A DNA stretch of 64,000 nucleotides from an uncultured Peptococcaceae bacterium. GTDB taxonomy: Bacteria > Bacillota > Peptococcia > Peptococcales > Peptococcaceae. Made by a program: the position numbers and the translations under genes. Positions 43,859-51,750 of the stretch are shown here, in pieces; position 1 is the first letter of the stretch; every line of letters starts with the position of its first letter. The stretch is from positions 5,530 to 69,529 of the forward strand of contig URZX01000011.1 in assembly GCA_900552455.1 (NCBI GenBank), written 5' to 3'. A model generated the notes under the pieces. The model was not told where the DNA came from. It worked only from the letters and a program-made list of their open reading frames with translations, and ran no database searches.

Positions 43859-44028
43859 ACGTCCACTTCCATTCTTTTGTAGTATTAGAAAATGAGTGCT
43901 ACGATTGTTACGAATAGCAACAAGCAAGTCCCGGAAATAAAGCCGATTTATTTTTCCAATAAACCTTTATCAAACAATGATTGCGAAACTACCGACATTA
44001 ACTTTGCTTATCGTTATCCTTTGTTTTA

Positions 44029-44057
44029 ATTATATCTTATTACAGACAACTGTCAAT
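44029..44057 (-). promoter_or_regulatory. Consensus sigma-A promoter of the second ABC importer operon
   Basis: Minus strand TTGACA (44052-44057) and TATAAT (44029-44034), spacing 17: perfect consensus in both boxes. The leader of about 165 bases (43859-44022) is AT-rich; I recognise no riboswitch in it. A promoter this strong usually needs a repressor, but no clear operator palindrome is seen. Confidence 0.88.
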
Positions 44058-44284
44058 AAAATCCTAATATTTTTCCATTTATTATAGGAATATATATAGT
44101 TATTGCAATCTTTTTGTGAGGAAAGTTTTGTTTTACTCTGGACAAACCGAACGAAATGTGTTACGCAAAAGTCGCCACCAAGAAAATCACAGCCGTTTCT
44201 GAACTCCTGCTGTCAGCAGGAAAACGCTTCGCACATTTCACGCCAATTGTCAAGTGTCTGTGCTTGCAATCGTGCAAAAATCGC
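44058..44284. other. Intergenic DNA without recognised feature
   Basis: AT-rich at 44058-44110, then ordinary sequence. No ORF with a ribosome site and no structured RNA recognised. Confidence 0.5.
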
Positions 44285-44320
44285 AAAAAAAGAGCATTCC
44301 GCTTGTCGGAACGCTCTTTT
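44285..44320 (-). terminator. Terminator of the fumarase operon
   Basis: AAAGAGC(A/G)TTCCG stem with a 5-base loop, one mismatch, followed by seven T on the minus strand. Confidence 0.88.
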
Positions 44321-44371
44321 GCGTCATCAATGATCTGCCAGCTGCTTTGGCAAATGGCTGGAGGTCAAAGT

Positions 44372-44932
44372 TCAGTCGTCAATTTCTGCGTACTGGGCGC
44401 GGCCGGTCTCGAAGAGATTGCCGCCGTGGGCATCGATGGCGACGATGGCTGCAAGGTTTTCAATCTCAAGACGGCGGATGGCTTCTGTGCCAAGATCGTC
44501 GTAGGCGATGACTTCTGCTTTTTTGACGCTCTTGGAAATGGCTGCGCCGGTGCCGCCGATGGCGACCATATATACAGCGCCGTTGCGCGTGATGGCCTCG
44601 CAGACCGCCTGGCTGCGAGGTCCTTTTCCGAGCATGCCCTTGAGCCCAGCCTCATCCATGAGACGTGGCGCAAAAGCGTCCATGCGGCTGGAGGTCGTCG
44701 GCCCGATGGAGCCAATGGCCTGGCCTGGTTTTGCCGGTGTTGGGCCGGCGTAATAGATGAGCTGGTCGTGCCAGTCAACAGGCAGCGCTTCGCCGCGGTC
44801 GAGGGTTTCGACCATGCGCTTGTGTGCCTTATCGCGCGACGTATAGATCACGCCAGAGAGCATCACGGTGTCACCAGCGCGCAGATCGGCGAGTTCTTCT
44901 GCAATGAAAGGAACGTGAATGTGTTTTTCCAT
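44372..44932 (-). CDS. Fumarate hydratase class I, beta subunit
   Basis: 186 residues. C-terminal half of the iron-sulfur fumarase/tartrate dehydratase family: LRAGDTVMLSGVIYTSRDKAHKR (near 16), YYAGPTPAKPGQAIGSIGPTTS, and YMVAIGGTGAAIS. ATG at 44932 follows AGGAGG; the longer in-frame form runs into the alpha gene. Two bases after the alpha subunit stop. L(+)-tartrate dehydratase is an alternative substrate assignment. Confidence 0.9.
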   Translation of the reverse strand: MEKHIHVPFIAEELADLRAGDTVMLSGVIYTSRDKAHKRMVETLDRGEALPVDWHDQLIYYAGPTPAKPGQAIGSIGPTTSSRMDAFAPRLMDEAGLKGMLGKGPRSQAVCEAITRNGAVYMVAIGGTGAAISKSVKKAEVIAYDDLGTEAIRRLEIENLAAIVAIDAHGGNLFETGRAQYAEIDD

Positions 44933-44934
44933 GA

Positions 44935-45795
44935 TCAGTCCTCCTCTCCTTCGAGCACGATGCGCGCGTGCCGCGCTGCGTGGCAGTTGATGTTGACAGC
45001 CACTGGCAGCGACGCGATATGACATGGATAGGTGTTGATGTGCACGGCCAATGCCGTCACACGACCACCCAATCCCTGCGGTCCAATGCCAAGCTTGTTC
45101 ACACGCGCAAGGATCTTCTGCTCCATGTCGGCGTAGCGTGGATCGGCGTGATGGCTGCCGATCTCACGCGCCAGCGCTTCCTTGGCGATGGCGGTGGCTT
45201 TTTCCATGGTACCGCCGATGCCAACGCCGACGATGATCGGTGGGCACGGATTACCGCCTGCTTTTGAAACGGCGTCCACGACAAAATCGATGACGCCTTC
45301 TCTGCCGGCAGTCGGTTTGAGCATGCCGAGCGCACCCATATTTTCTGCGCCGCCGCCCTTTGGCATGAGAATGAGCTCGCACTGATCGCCGGGAACGATG
45401 TTGTAATGGATCACTGCCGGCGTATTGTCACCGGTATTGGTGCGCTCAAACACTGGCTCTTCGACGATACTCCGGCGCAGATAGCCTTCGTCATAGCCAA
45501 GCCGCACTCCTTCGTTGATGGCCTGCGTGACATCGCCGCCAACGAGGTGCAGATCCTGACCAACGTTGCAGTAAACGACCATGGTGCCGGTATCCTGACA
45601 CATGGCCTGATGTTCCTCGCGCGCCAGCTTGGCATTGGCGAGGATCTGATCGAAGCAGTAAATGCCGAATGGCGATTCTTCCTGAGCGCGTCCCTGCTCC
45701 AGCGCCTGCTCCACATCCTTTGGCAGATCGGTGTTCACCTGCACCGCCCAGGTGCGGATGGCCTCGGTAATTTTTTTCACGTCTAAAGTTTTCAT
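44935..45795 (-). CDS. Fumarate hydratase class I, alpha subunit
   Basis: 286 residues. [4Fe-4S] subunit: cluster cysteines in MCQDTGTM (near 65), GGNPCPPIIVGVGIGGTMEKA (near 183) and INTYPCHIASLPVAVNINCHAARH near the end, as in the family. Interconverts fumarate and malate in the reductive or oxidative branch of the TCA cycle; oxygen-sensitive. Forms an operon with the beta subunit. Confidence 0.93.
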   Translation of the reverse strand: MKTLDVKKITEAIRTWAVQVNTDLPKDVEQALEQGRAQEESPFGIYCFDQILANAKLAREEHQAMCQDTGTMVVYCNVGQDLHLVGGDVTQAINEGVRLGYDEGYLRRSIVEEPVFERTNTGDNTPAVIHYNIVPGDQCELILMPKGGGAENMGALGMLKPTAGREGVIDFVVDAVSKAGGNPCPPIIVGVGIGGTMEKATAIAKEALAREIGSHHADPRYADMEQKILARVNKLGIGPQGLGGRVTALAVHINTYPCHIASLPVAVNINCHAARHARIVLEGEED

Positions 45796-45811
45796 ATTGT
45801 CGCTCCTCTTG

Positions 45812-45842
45812 AAAAAAGAGACTGCCTGGCAGTCTCTTTTTT
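45812..45842. terminator. Bidirectional-looking terminator between ppaC and the fumarase genes
   Basis: AAAAAAGAGACTGCC / GGCAGTCTCTTTTTT perfect stem. It ends the ppaC transcript 4 bases after its stop, on the minus strand. Confidence 0.9.
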
Positions 45843-45845
45843 CAT

Positions 45846-46781
45846 TTAACCTTCGTATGCCTTGGTGAGTGGTGGCACAACCTGTTTCTTTCTCGAGACC
45901 ACGCCAGCGAGTTCTGCTGTGCCGTCGACGGCGGTGACACCGAAGGCAGTTTCAACCTTGGCGCTGTTGCCGACGATGAGACCGGTGGAATTGCTGTCGA
46001 GAATGTTGGTGATCAGGAGCAGATAGAGATCGTACCCTTCTTTTGCGCTGGCATCCTGCATGAGCGCTGTGAGCTCATCCTTGCGAGCGAGCACGTCGTT
46101 CACATCAACGGTATTGACCTGTGCGATGCGCACGGTGTTGCCGCCCATCGGGAAGCTCTTGGCATCCATGTTGAGCAGCTCGTCGCAGCTTTTTGCAGAA
46201 AGATTGGTGCCAGCCTTGAGCAGATCGAGGCCGTAGGTGTTGTAATCAACGCCAGCCAGCGCAGCGAGCGCGATGATGGCTGCTTCGTCTTCTTCGGTGC
46301 AGGTTGGCGATTTCATCAGCAGGGTATCGCTGATGACGGCGGAAAGCATGAGGCCTGCGATATCCTGTGGAATATCGACGCCCTGCTCGTTGTACATTTT
46401 ATAGAGAATGGTGCTGGTGCAGCCAACGGTTTCTGCGCGATAGTTCAGCGGCTCAACGGTTTCAATGTTGGCGATGCGATGATGGTCAACAACGCTCCAG
46501 ATGCGATAGTCTGCGCGATCTGGCAGAGACTGCTGCGCTTCGTTGTGGTCGACGAGAGCGAGCACATCGCCTTCGCCGATAACATCCGCAGCCTTGGCGA
46601 TGACCTGCGGCGCGCTGACGCCGAAATGATCAAGGGCAAATTGGGTTTCTTCAGATGGCGCACCGAGTGCATAAGCGGTGGCTTCGAAACCGGTCTGGTT
46701 CAGAAGATAAGCATAACTGATGGCACTGACAATGGAGTCGGTGTCTGGATTGGCATGGCCAAAAACAAGAACTTTACTCAT
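45846..46781 (-). CDS. ppaC: Manganese-dependent inorganic pyrophosphatase
   Basis: 311 residues, family II pyrophosphatase of the DHH superfamily. Metal and catalytic motifs: GHANPDTDS (near 8), LALVDHNEAQQS (near 74), VVDHHR (near 96) and the C-terminal SRKKQVVPPL phosphate-binding signature. Hydrolyses pyrophosphate from biosynthetic reactions. Single-gene unit; ribosome site AGAGGAAG. Confidence 0.97.
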   Translation of the reverse strand: MSKVLVFGHANPDTDSIVSAISYAYLLNQTGFEATAYALGAPSEETQFALDHFGVSAPQVIAKAADVIGEGDVLALVDHNEAQQSLPDRADYRIWSVVDHHRIANIETVEPLNYRAETVGCTSTILYKMYNEQGVDIPQDIAGLMLSAVISDTLLMKSPTCTEEDEAAIIALAALAGVDYNTYGLDLLKAGTNLSAKSCDELLNMDAKSFPMGGNTVRIAQVNTVDVNDVLARKDELTALMQDASAKEGYDLYLLLITNILDSNSTGLIVGNSAKVETAFGVTAVDGTAELAGVVSRKKQVVPPLTKAYEG

Positions 46782-46889
46782 GGTAGATCTTCCTCTTTCC
46801 TATTAATAATGTATTGACAGCGACGATGTCGCCTGATGACTTGTTGGTCCATTCATTATAGTAGCAAATTTTCGCGTGCTTGCCTAGGG

Positions 46890-48212
46890 TTATTTCTGCC
46901 GTTCGGCACCACGCAGATATTTCTGTTTCGTGTAGATGCCATAATGGCCGCTGACCAGAAAAGCGACAATGGCGACCAGCGCAAAAAACGGCATGCCCTG
47001 CGCGCCGAAAACCTCGACGCCGATAAAAAGCGGCGCGAACATCGTCTTCGTGGCTGCGCCAAAAACAGCGACGCTGCCCATGGCTGCAAAAAGCGCCACC
47101 GGAAGTCCCAACGAAAGCGCCAGAAAGGAGCCAAGGGTTGCGCCGATGACAAAGAGCGGCGTCAGTTCCCCGCCCTGAAAACCGCAGGCCAGCGTGATCG
47201 CTGTGAGCGTGAGCTTTGCGAGCCAGTCGTACCAGTAAATGTCTCCGCCAGTAAACGCCCCCGCGAAAAGGCCGTCGCTGAGACCGGAATAACGGCCATC
47301 CCAGGCAAACAGAAAAACGATCGCGAGCAGGCTGCCGATGATGAAGATGCGCAGTCGCGGATCGTCAATGAGCAACGCGAAATACACACGCAGGTGGTTG
47401 AGCATCCAGGAAAATCCCCAGCCAACGATCCCGAAGACAAGTCCCGCGAGGATTGTTAGCAGCATAAACCGGCCGCTCATATCCGGCACGGGTCCGATCG
47501 GCATGGCCATCGCGTGCAGACCGAGCGCGCGCGCCGTATAAGACGCGGTATACGCAGCGATGAGCGCTGGCGCCAGCGCGTCGTAGTAGATCGAGCCGAC
47601 GACCATCACCTCCAGCGCAAAGAATGTGGCGGCGATCGGCGTCCCAAACAGACCAGCGAAGCCAGCAGCCATGCCGCTGGCAAGAATGATGTGGCGCTCG
47701 AGACTGGCTGGCGCAATGCGCGCAAACTGCATCGACAGCGTCGCGCCGATCTGTACTGCCACCCCCTCACGCCCTGCGCTGCCGCCGAAAAGATGTGTCA
47801 TCCAGGTGGAAAAGATCGTCAGCGGCACCATGCGCAGCGGGATCGAGCCTTCCTTGCCGAGCCCGACATCAAAAACCAGCCCCATGCCACGTTGGGCGCG
47901 TCCGCCCCAGTGCATGTTCACGCTCATGATCACAAGTCCGGCAACGCCGAGAAAAGGCACAAACCAGAAAAGATGCTCCGCGCGAAATTCGTTCAGCCAG
48001 AGCAGGCCATGGCCAAACACCGCCGTCACCACACCGACGACAGCGCCGATCGCCACAGCCAGCACGCTGTAGCAGGTGTAGCGCTTCACCAGCTGCCACA
48101 GCGCTCGCCACTGAAATTTTTCCAGCGAGCTGCTGCTGCGTCCGGCGTCTCGCTGAAACGTTCGCGCGCGGCGCACGAGCGAGCGCCAGAAGCGCGCGCC
48201 AAATTCTTTCAT
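46890..48212 (-). CDS. CLC family anion transporter, possibly the fluoride-type (CLC-F) group
   Basis: 440 residues, ten or more membrane helices. The selectivity region reads AQRGMGLVFDVG where classical chloride CLCs have GSGIP, followed by THLFGGSAGREGVAVQIGA with the gating Glu. A Met in place of the anion-binding Ser is a feature I associate with CLC-F fluoride/proton antiporters, so fluoride export is possible but not proven; a chloride channel is the alternative. Start at 48212 (MKEFGARF) follows GGAGGAGG. No fluoride riboswitch was recognised upstream. Confidence 0.85.
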   Translation of the reverse strand: MKEFGARFWRSLVRRARTFQRDAGRSSSSLEKFQWRALWQLVKRYTCYSVLAVAIGAVVGVVTAVFGHGLLWLNEFRAEHLFWFVPFLGVAGLVIMSVNMHWGGRAQRGMGLVFDVGLGKEGSIPLRMVPLTIFSTWMTHLFGGSAGREGVAVQIGATLSMQFARIAPASLERHIILASGMAAGFAGLFGTPIAATFFALEVMVVGSIYYDALAPALIAAYTASYTARALGLHAMAMPIGPVPDMSGRFMLLTILAGLVFGIVGWGFSWMLNHLRVYFALLIDDPRLRIFIIGSLLAIVFLFAWDGRYSGLSDGLFAGAFTGGDIYWYDWLAKLTLTAITLACGFQGGELTPLFVIGATLGSFLALSLGLPVALFAAMGSVAVFGAATKTMFAPLFIGVEVFGAQGMPFFALVAIVAFLVSGHYGIYTKQKYLRGAERQK

Positions 48213-48244
48213 CTCAATAAACCTCCTCCATTCAAACTGTTTCC

Positions 48245-48273
48245 ATTCTACCACGGCCTTAATCCTGCGACAA
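48245..48273 (-). promoter_or_regulatory. Promoter of the CLC transporter gene
   Basis: Minus strand TTGTCG (48268-48273) and TAGAAT (48245-48250), spacing 17. Confidence 0.5.
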
Positions 48274-48286
48274 GCGTGCCAATGGC

Positions 48287-48316
48287 TTTACACCGGTAAA
48301 TTCCTAGTGATATAAT
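48287..48316 (+). promoter_or_regulatory. Promoter of galU
   Basis: TTTACA (48287-48292) and TATAAT (48311-48316), spacing 18, with an extended -10 TG (GTGATATAAT). Confidence 0.65.
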
Positions 48317-48352
48317 AGCAGCATGACTTTACGAACCCATCGGAGGATCATC

Positions 48353-49231
48353 ATGAAAAAAATAAAGAAAGCCGTCATTCCGGCAGCTGGTCTCGGCACA
48401 CGATTTTTGCCGGTGACCAAAGCCATTCCTAAAGAGCTTTTGCCGATCGTCGACGTGCCAACCCTCGAGATCATTCTCGAAGAGGCTGCTGCCAGCGGCA
48501 TTGAAGAAGTGCTGCTCGTGGTGAGCGAGAAGAAGCAAGCCATCCGCGATCATTTTGCACCGGCTGCTGAGCTCGAAGCATTTCTCCACGCCCACGGCAA
48601 GGACGCACTGGCCGATCGCATCAAAGACATTCCAAACATTGTGAAGCTCTCCTATATTGTGCAGGAAGAGCCACGCGGTCTTGGCCACGCTGTCTCGCTG
48701 GCGCGCGATTTTGCCGCCGGTGAACCGATCGCTGTGCTCCTCGGCGACGATGTCGTCGCTGCTGAACCACCAGCGCTGGCCCAACTCATTCACGTCTACG
48801 AAAACTGCGGCGCTTCCGTTATCGGCGTGCAGCCGGTGGCAGAATCTGTCATCCATAAATATGGCATCGTCGCACCGGCCGAAGCTGTCTCTGGCGACCA
48901 TTGCCGCATCCAGAGCCTCGTCGAAAAGCCAGCGGCTGCTGATGCGCCAAGCAACCTCGCCATTTTAGGCCGCTACATCATCACGCCGCCGATCTTCGAC
49001 ATTCTCGCTGAGACAGCGCCGGGAAAAGGCGGCGAGATCCAGCTCACCGACGCCCTTAACACACTGGCTGCGCAGGAATCCATGCAGGCCTGCATTTTCA
49101 GCGGCCGCCGCTACGACGTCGGCGACCAGCTCGGCTTCATCGAAGCCAACATCGAATTTGGTCTGCGCCGCGACGATATTGGCGCCGCCCTCGCTGATTA
49201 TTTGAAGGAACTGGTGAAAACATTCAACTAA
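48353..49231 (+). CDS. galU: UTP-glucose-1-phosphate uridylyltransferase
   Basis: 292 residues, nucleotidyltransferase fold. KAVIPAAGLGTRFLPVTKAIPKELLPIVD split over residues 4-33 is the GalU signature; GLGHAVSLA, LLGDDVV and KGGEIQLTDAL also match. Makes UDP-glucose for glycolipid, teichoic acid or capsule synthesis. ATG at 48353 follows GGAGG by six bases. First gene of a probable operon with rarA and mnmA. Confidence 0.96.
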   Translation: MKKIKKAVIPAAGLGTRFLPVTKAIPKELLPIVDVPTLEIILEEAAASGIEEVLLVVSEKKQAIRDHFAPAAELEAFLHAHGKDALADRIKDIPNIVKLSYIVQEEPRGLGHAVSLARDFAAGEPIAVLLGDDVVAAEPPALAQLIHVYENCGASVIGVQPVAESVIHKYGIVAPAEAVSGDHCRIQSLVEKPAAADAPSNLAILGRYIITPPIFDILAETAPGKGGEIQLTDALNTLAAQESMQACIFSGRRYDVGDQLGFIEANIEFGLRRDDIGAALADYLKELVKTFN

Positions 49232-49264
49232 TCGGCACGATCCAGACAAAGAAAGGTGATGGAT

Positions 49265-50695
49265 ATGTCTGATCAAATGAATCTGTTTTCCGCCGCTGCC
49301 AGCGCCGGCGGCCATTCACACGCACCGCTGGCCGACCGCATGCGGCCGCAAACCCTCGACGAGATCGTCGGTCAGGATGCGCTCATCGGCAAAGGAAAAT
49401 TGCTGCGCCGCGCCATCGAGACAAACCGCCTCTCCTCGATCATCCTCTGGGGCAGCGCCGGCTGCGGCAAAACAACCCTCGCTTCTGTCATCGCAAAAGT
49501 GACGAAGCGTCCCTTTGCACGCCTCAACGCCGTCACTGAAGGATTACCGGAATTGCGCAAGCTGATCAAAAAAGCCGAAGAAGAGCAGCAGCTTTACGGC
49601 CGCCAGACCATTCTCTTCATCGACGAAGTGCATCGCTTCAACAAAGCGCAGCAGGACGGGCTCCTGCCATCTGTTGAAAACGGCACCATCATCCTCATCG
49701 GCGCCACCACTCAGAATCCATATTTCAGCATCAACCGCGCCCTGCTCTCGCGCTCGCTGATCTTCCAGCTGCAGCCGCTCACGAAAGCCGACATCACCAG
49801 CCTGATGCAGCGCGCGCTCACCGATCGCGAGCGCGGCCTCGGTGCCTACCACGTCGAGATCAGCGAAGAAGCCCTCGACCATTTCGCGAATTTTTCTCAG
49901 GGCGACGCCCGCATGGCGCTGAATGCCCTGGAGCTTTCCGTGCTCTCAAGCCCGGCAGACGAAAATGGTACCATCCACGTCGATCTCGCCGTCGCCGAGG
50001 AAAGCATCCAGCGTCCAGCAGTGAGCTACGACGGCACCGGCGACGAACATTACGATATCATCTCCGCTTTCATCAAAAGCATGCGCGGTAGCGATGTCGA
50101 CGCTGCCCTCTATTATCTCGCGCGCATGCTCGACGCCGGCGAAGATCCGCTCTTCATCGCTCGCCGCATCGTCATCCTCTCCTGCGAAGACATCGGCATG
50201 GCCGATCCACAGGCGCTGGTGATCGCGCAGAGCGCCGCCGACGCGCTGCAATTCGTAGGCATGCCAGAAGGTCGCATCATCCTCGGCCAGGCTGTCACCT
50301 ACATGGCCTCCGCGCCGAAGAGCAACTGTGCCTACATGGGCATTGAGCGCGCGCTGGCCGACGTGCGCCACGGCAAAAACGGCGCCGTGCCAAAGCACCT
50401 GCGCGACAGCCATTATCCCGGCGCAAAAGAACTCGGCCACGGCATCGGCTACAAATATCCACACGATTATCCAATGCACCAGGTTGAGCAGCAATATCTG
50501 CCGGATAATCTGGTCGGCACCAGATATTATTTTGAAGACGATACCGTCACCGCGAGAAAAATCGGAGACGCCACCTGCTCTGCGCACAAACATAGGAGCG
50601 AAGCCAACACCATCGCCGCGCACCAGAGCGAAGACGATACCGTCACCGCAAGGAAAATCGGAGATGCCTACAAGAAAGGACCTGCTCATGAGTAA
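49265..50695 (+). CDS. rarA: Replication-associated recombination protein RarA with an unusual C-terminal repeat
   Basis: 476 residues, AAA+ ATPase acting at stalled replication forks. [24 protein letters not shown], Walker [10 protein letters not shown] (near 66), Walker [21 protein letters not shown] and the tetramerisation domain (about 265-430) all match. The family normally ends around [13 protein letters not shown]; here about 50 residues follow in which [13 protein letters not shown] occurs twice, 32 residues apart, with a degenerate copy between. Start at 49265, eight bases after AAAGG. Overlaps mnmA by 8 bases. Confidence 0.93.
   Translation: MSDQMNLFSAAASAGGHSHAPLADRMRPQTLDEIVGQDALIGKGKLLRRAIETNRLSSIILWGSAGCGKTTLASVIAKVTKRPFARLNAVTEGLPELRKLIKKAEEEQQLYGRQTILFIDEVHRFNKAQQDGLLPSVENGTIILIGATTQNPYFSINRALLSRSLIFQLQPLTKADITSLMQRALTDRERGLGAYHVEISEEALDHFANFSQGDARMALNALELSVLSSPADENGTIHVDLAVAEESIQRPAVSYDGTGDEHYDIISAFIKSMRGSDVDAALYYLARMLDAGEDPLFIARRIVILSCEDIGMADPQALVIAQSAADALQFVGMPEGRIILGQAVTYMASAPKSNCAYMGIERALADVRHGKNGAVPKHLRDSHYPGAKELGHGIGYKYPHDYPMHQVEQQYLPDNLVGTRYYFEDDTVTARKIGDATCSAHKHRSEANTIAAHQSEDDTVTARKIGDAYKKGPAHE
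50534..50668 (+). repeat. Imperfect 39-bp direct repeat at the 3' end of rarA
   Basis: A 39-base unit at 50534-50572 recurs at 50630-50668 with three visible differences, 96 bases apart (in frame, 32 codons). The spacer contains a weaker related stretch (GAGCGAAGCCAACACCATCG near 50595-50615). It encodes a duplicated tail in RarA directly before the mnmA start. Confidence 0.8.
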
Positions 50696-51734
50696 AGTTG
50701 CCCTCGGACTCAGCGGCGGTGTTGACAGCTCCGTCGCCGTCCATCTTTTGCAAGCAGCTGGCCACGAAGTGGTCGGCATCCACATGCGTCTCGTGCCTGA
50801 AAGCGGCCGCGACAGCCAGGCTGCCGCAGACGCGCGCCGTGTGGCGGAACAATTCGGCATCGATTTTCACATCCTCGACGCCCGTGAAGCCTTTGCCCAC
50901 GAAGTGATGCAGCCGTTCGCCGATGCCTATCTGCGTGGTCAGACACCGAATCCCTGCGTGCGCTGCAATGCACAGATCAAATTCGGCGTGCTCTGGCAGG
51001 AAGCACAGCGGCTCGGCTGCGACAAGCTTGCGACCGGTCACTATGTGCGCATCCTCCACGACGAAAATGGCGACGCCCTCAGTTGCGCCGTCGATGCCGT
51101 CAAGGATCAGTCCTATTTTCTCTGGGGCATTCCGCGCGAAATGCTCGCGCACATTCTCTGCCCACTTGGCGATCACACCAAGGAAGAAGCGCGCGCCATT
51201 GCCGCTTCCCTCGGGCTCATCACCGCCGGTAAAAAAGAATCTCAGGAAATCTGCTTCATCCCTGGCGACGACTATGCCGCTTTTCTCCAGGATTTTTGTC
51301 CGGACAAGCTGCCTGGCGCAGGCCGTTTCATCGACGCCGACGGAAACACCCTCGGCGAACACAACGGCGCCTGGCGCTACACCATCGGCCAACGCCGGGG
51401 ACTCGGCCTCGCTCTCGGCTATCCCGCGTACGTCACCGCCACCGATCCCGTCCAGAACACCGTCAGCGTCGGCACAAACGACACCCTTTTCGCAAACGGC
51501 CTCATCGCCACCGGCGTGAACCTGCTTGCGCCGGATGCGCAGAGTGGCCGCGCCCGCATCAAGATCCGCTCCCGCGACCGCGGCACGCCGGGCAGCTGGC
51601 AGCTCGATGGCGATCGTCTCAGCGTGCAGTTTAACGAGCCCGTGCGCGCGATCACCCCCGGGCAAAGCGTCGTCCTCTACGACGGTGACCGCGTCATCGG
51701 CGGCGGCATCATCCAGCACGCAGTACATTTATGA
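50688..51734 (+). CDS. mnmA: tRNA-specific 2-thiouridylase
   Basis: 348 residues. ATP-pyrophosphatase motif LGLSGGVDSSVA at residue 7, catalytic Cys in NPCVRCN (near 84) and the second Cys in KKESQEICFIPGDDY (near 185), with the C-terminal beta-barrel. Adds sulfur to U34 of tRNA for Lys, Gln and Glu. ATG at 50688 with AAAGGA upstream; overlaps rarA by 8 bases. Confidence 0.96.
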   Translation: MSKVALGLSGGVDSSVAVHLLQAAGHEVVGIHMRLVPESGRDSQAAADARRVAEQFGIDFHILDAREAFAHEVMQPFADAYLRGQTPNPCVRCNAQIKFGVLWQEAQRLGCDKLATGHYVRILHDENGDALSCAVDAVKDQSYFLWGIPREMLAHILCPLGDHTKEEARAIAASLGLITAGKKESQEICFIPGDDYAAFLQDFCPDKLPGAGRFIDADGNTLGEHNGAWRYTIGQRRGLGLALGYPAYVTATDPVQNTVSVGTNDTLFANGLIATGVNLLAPDAQSGRARIKIRSRDRGTPGSWQLDGDRLSVQFNEPVRAITPGQSVVLYDGDRVIGGGIIQHAVHL

Positions 51735-51750
51735 TATGAAAGGAACTTCT

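Noticed and set aside
43948..43998. 17-codon ORF (MSVVSQSLFDK...) in the leader of the second ABC importer operon, minus strand
   Set aside because: No ribosome site at the proper distance, no run of a single amino acid and no terminator behind it.
48213..48352. Fluoride (crcB) riboswitch upstream of the CLC gene
   Set aside because: I could not find the conserved crcB core; only back-to-back promoters are visible.
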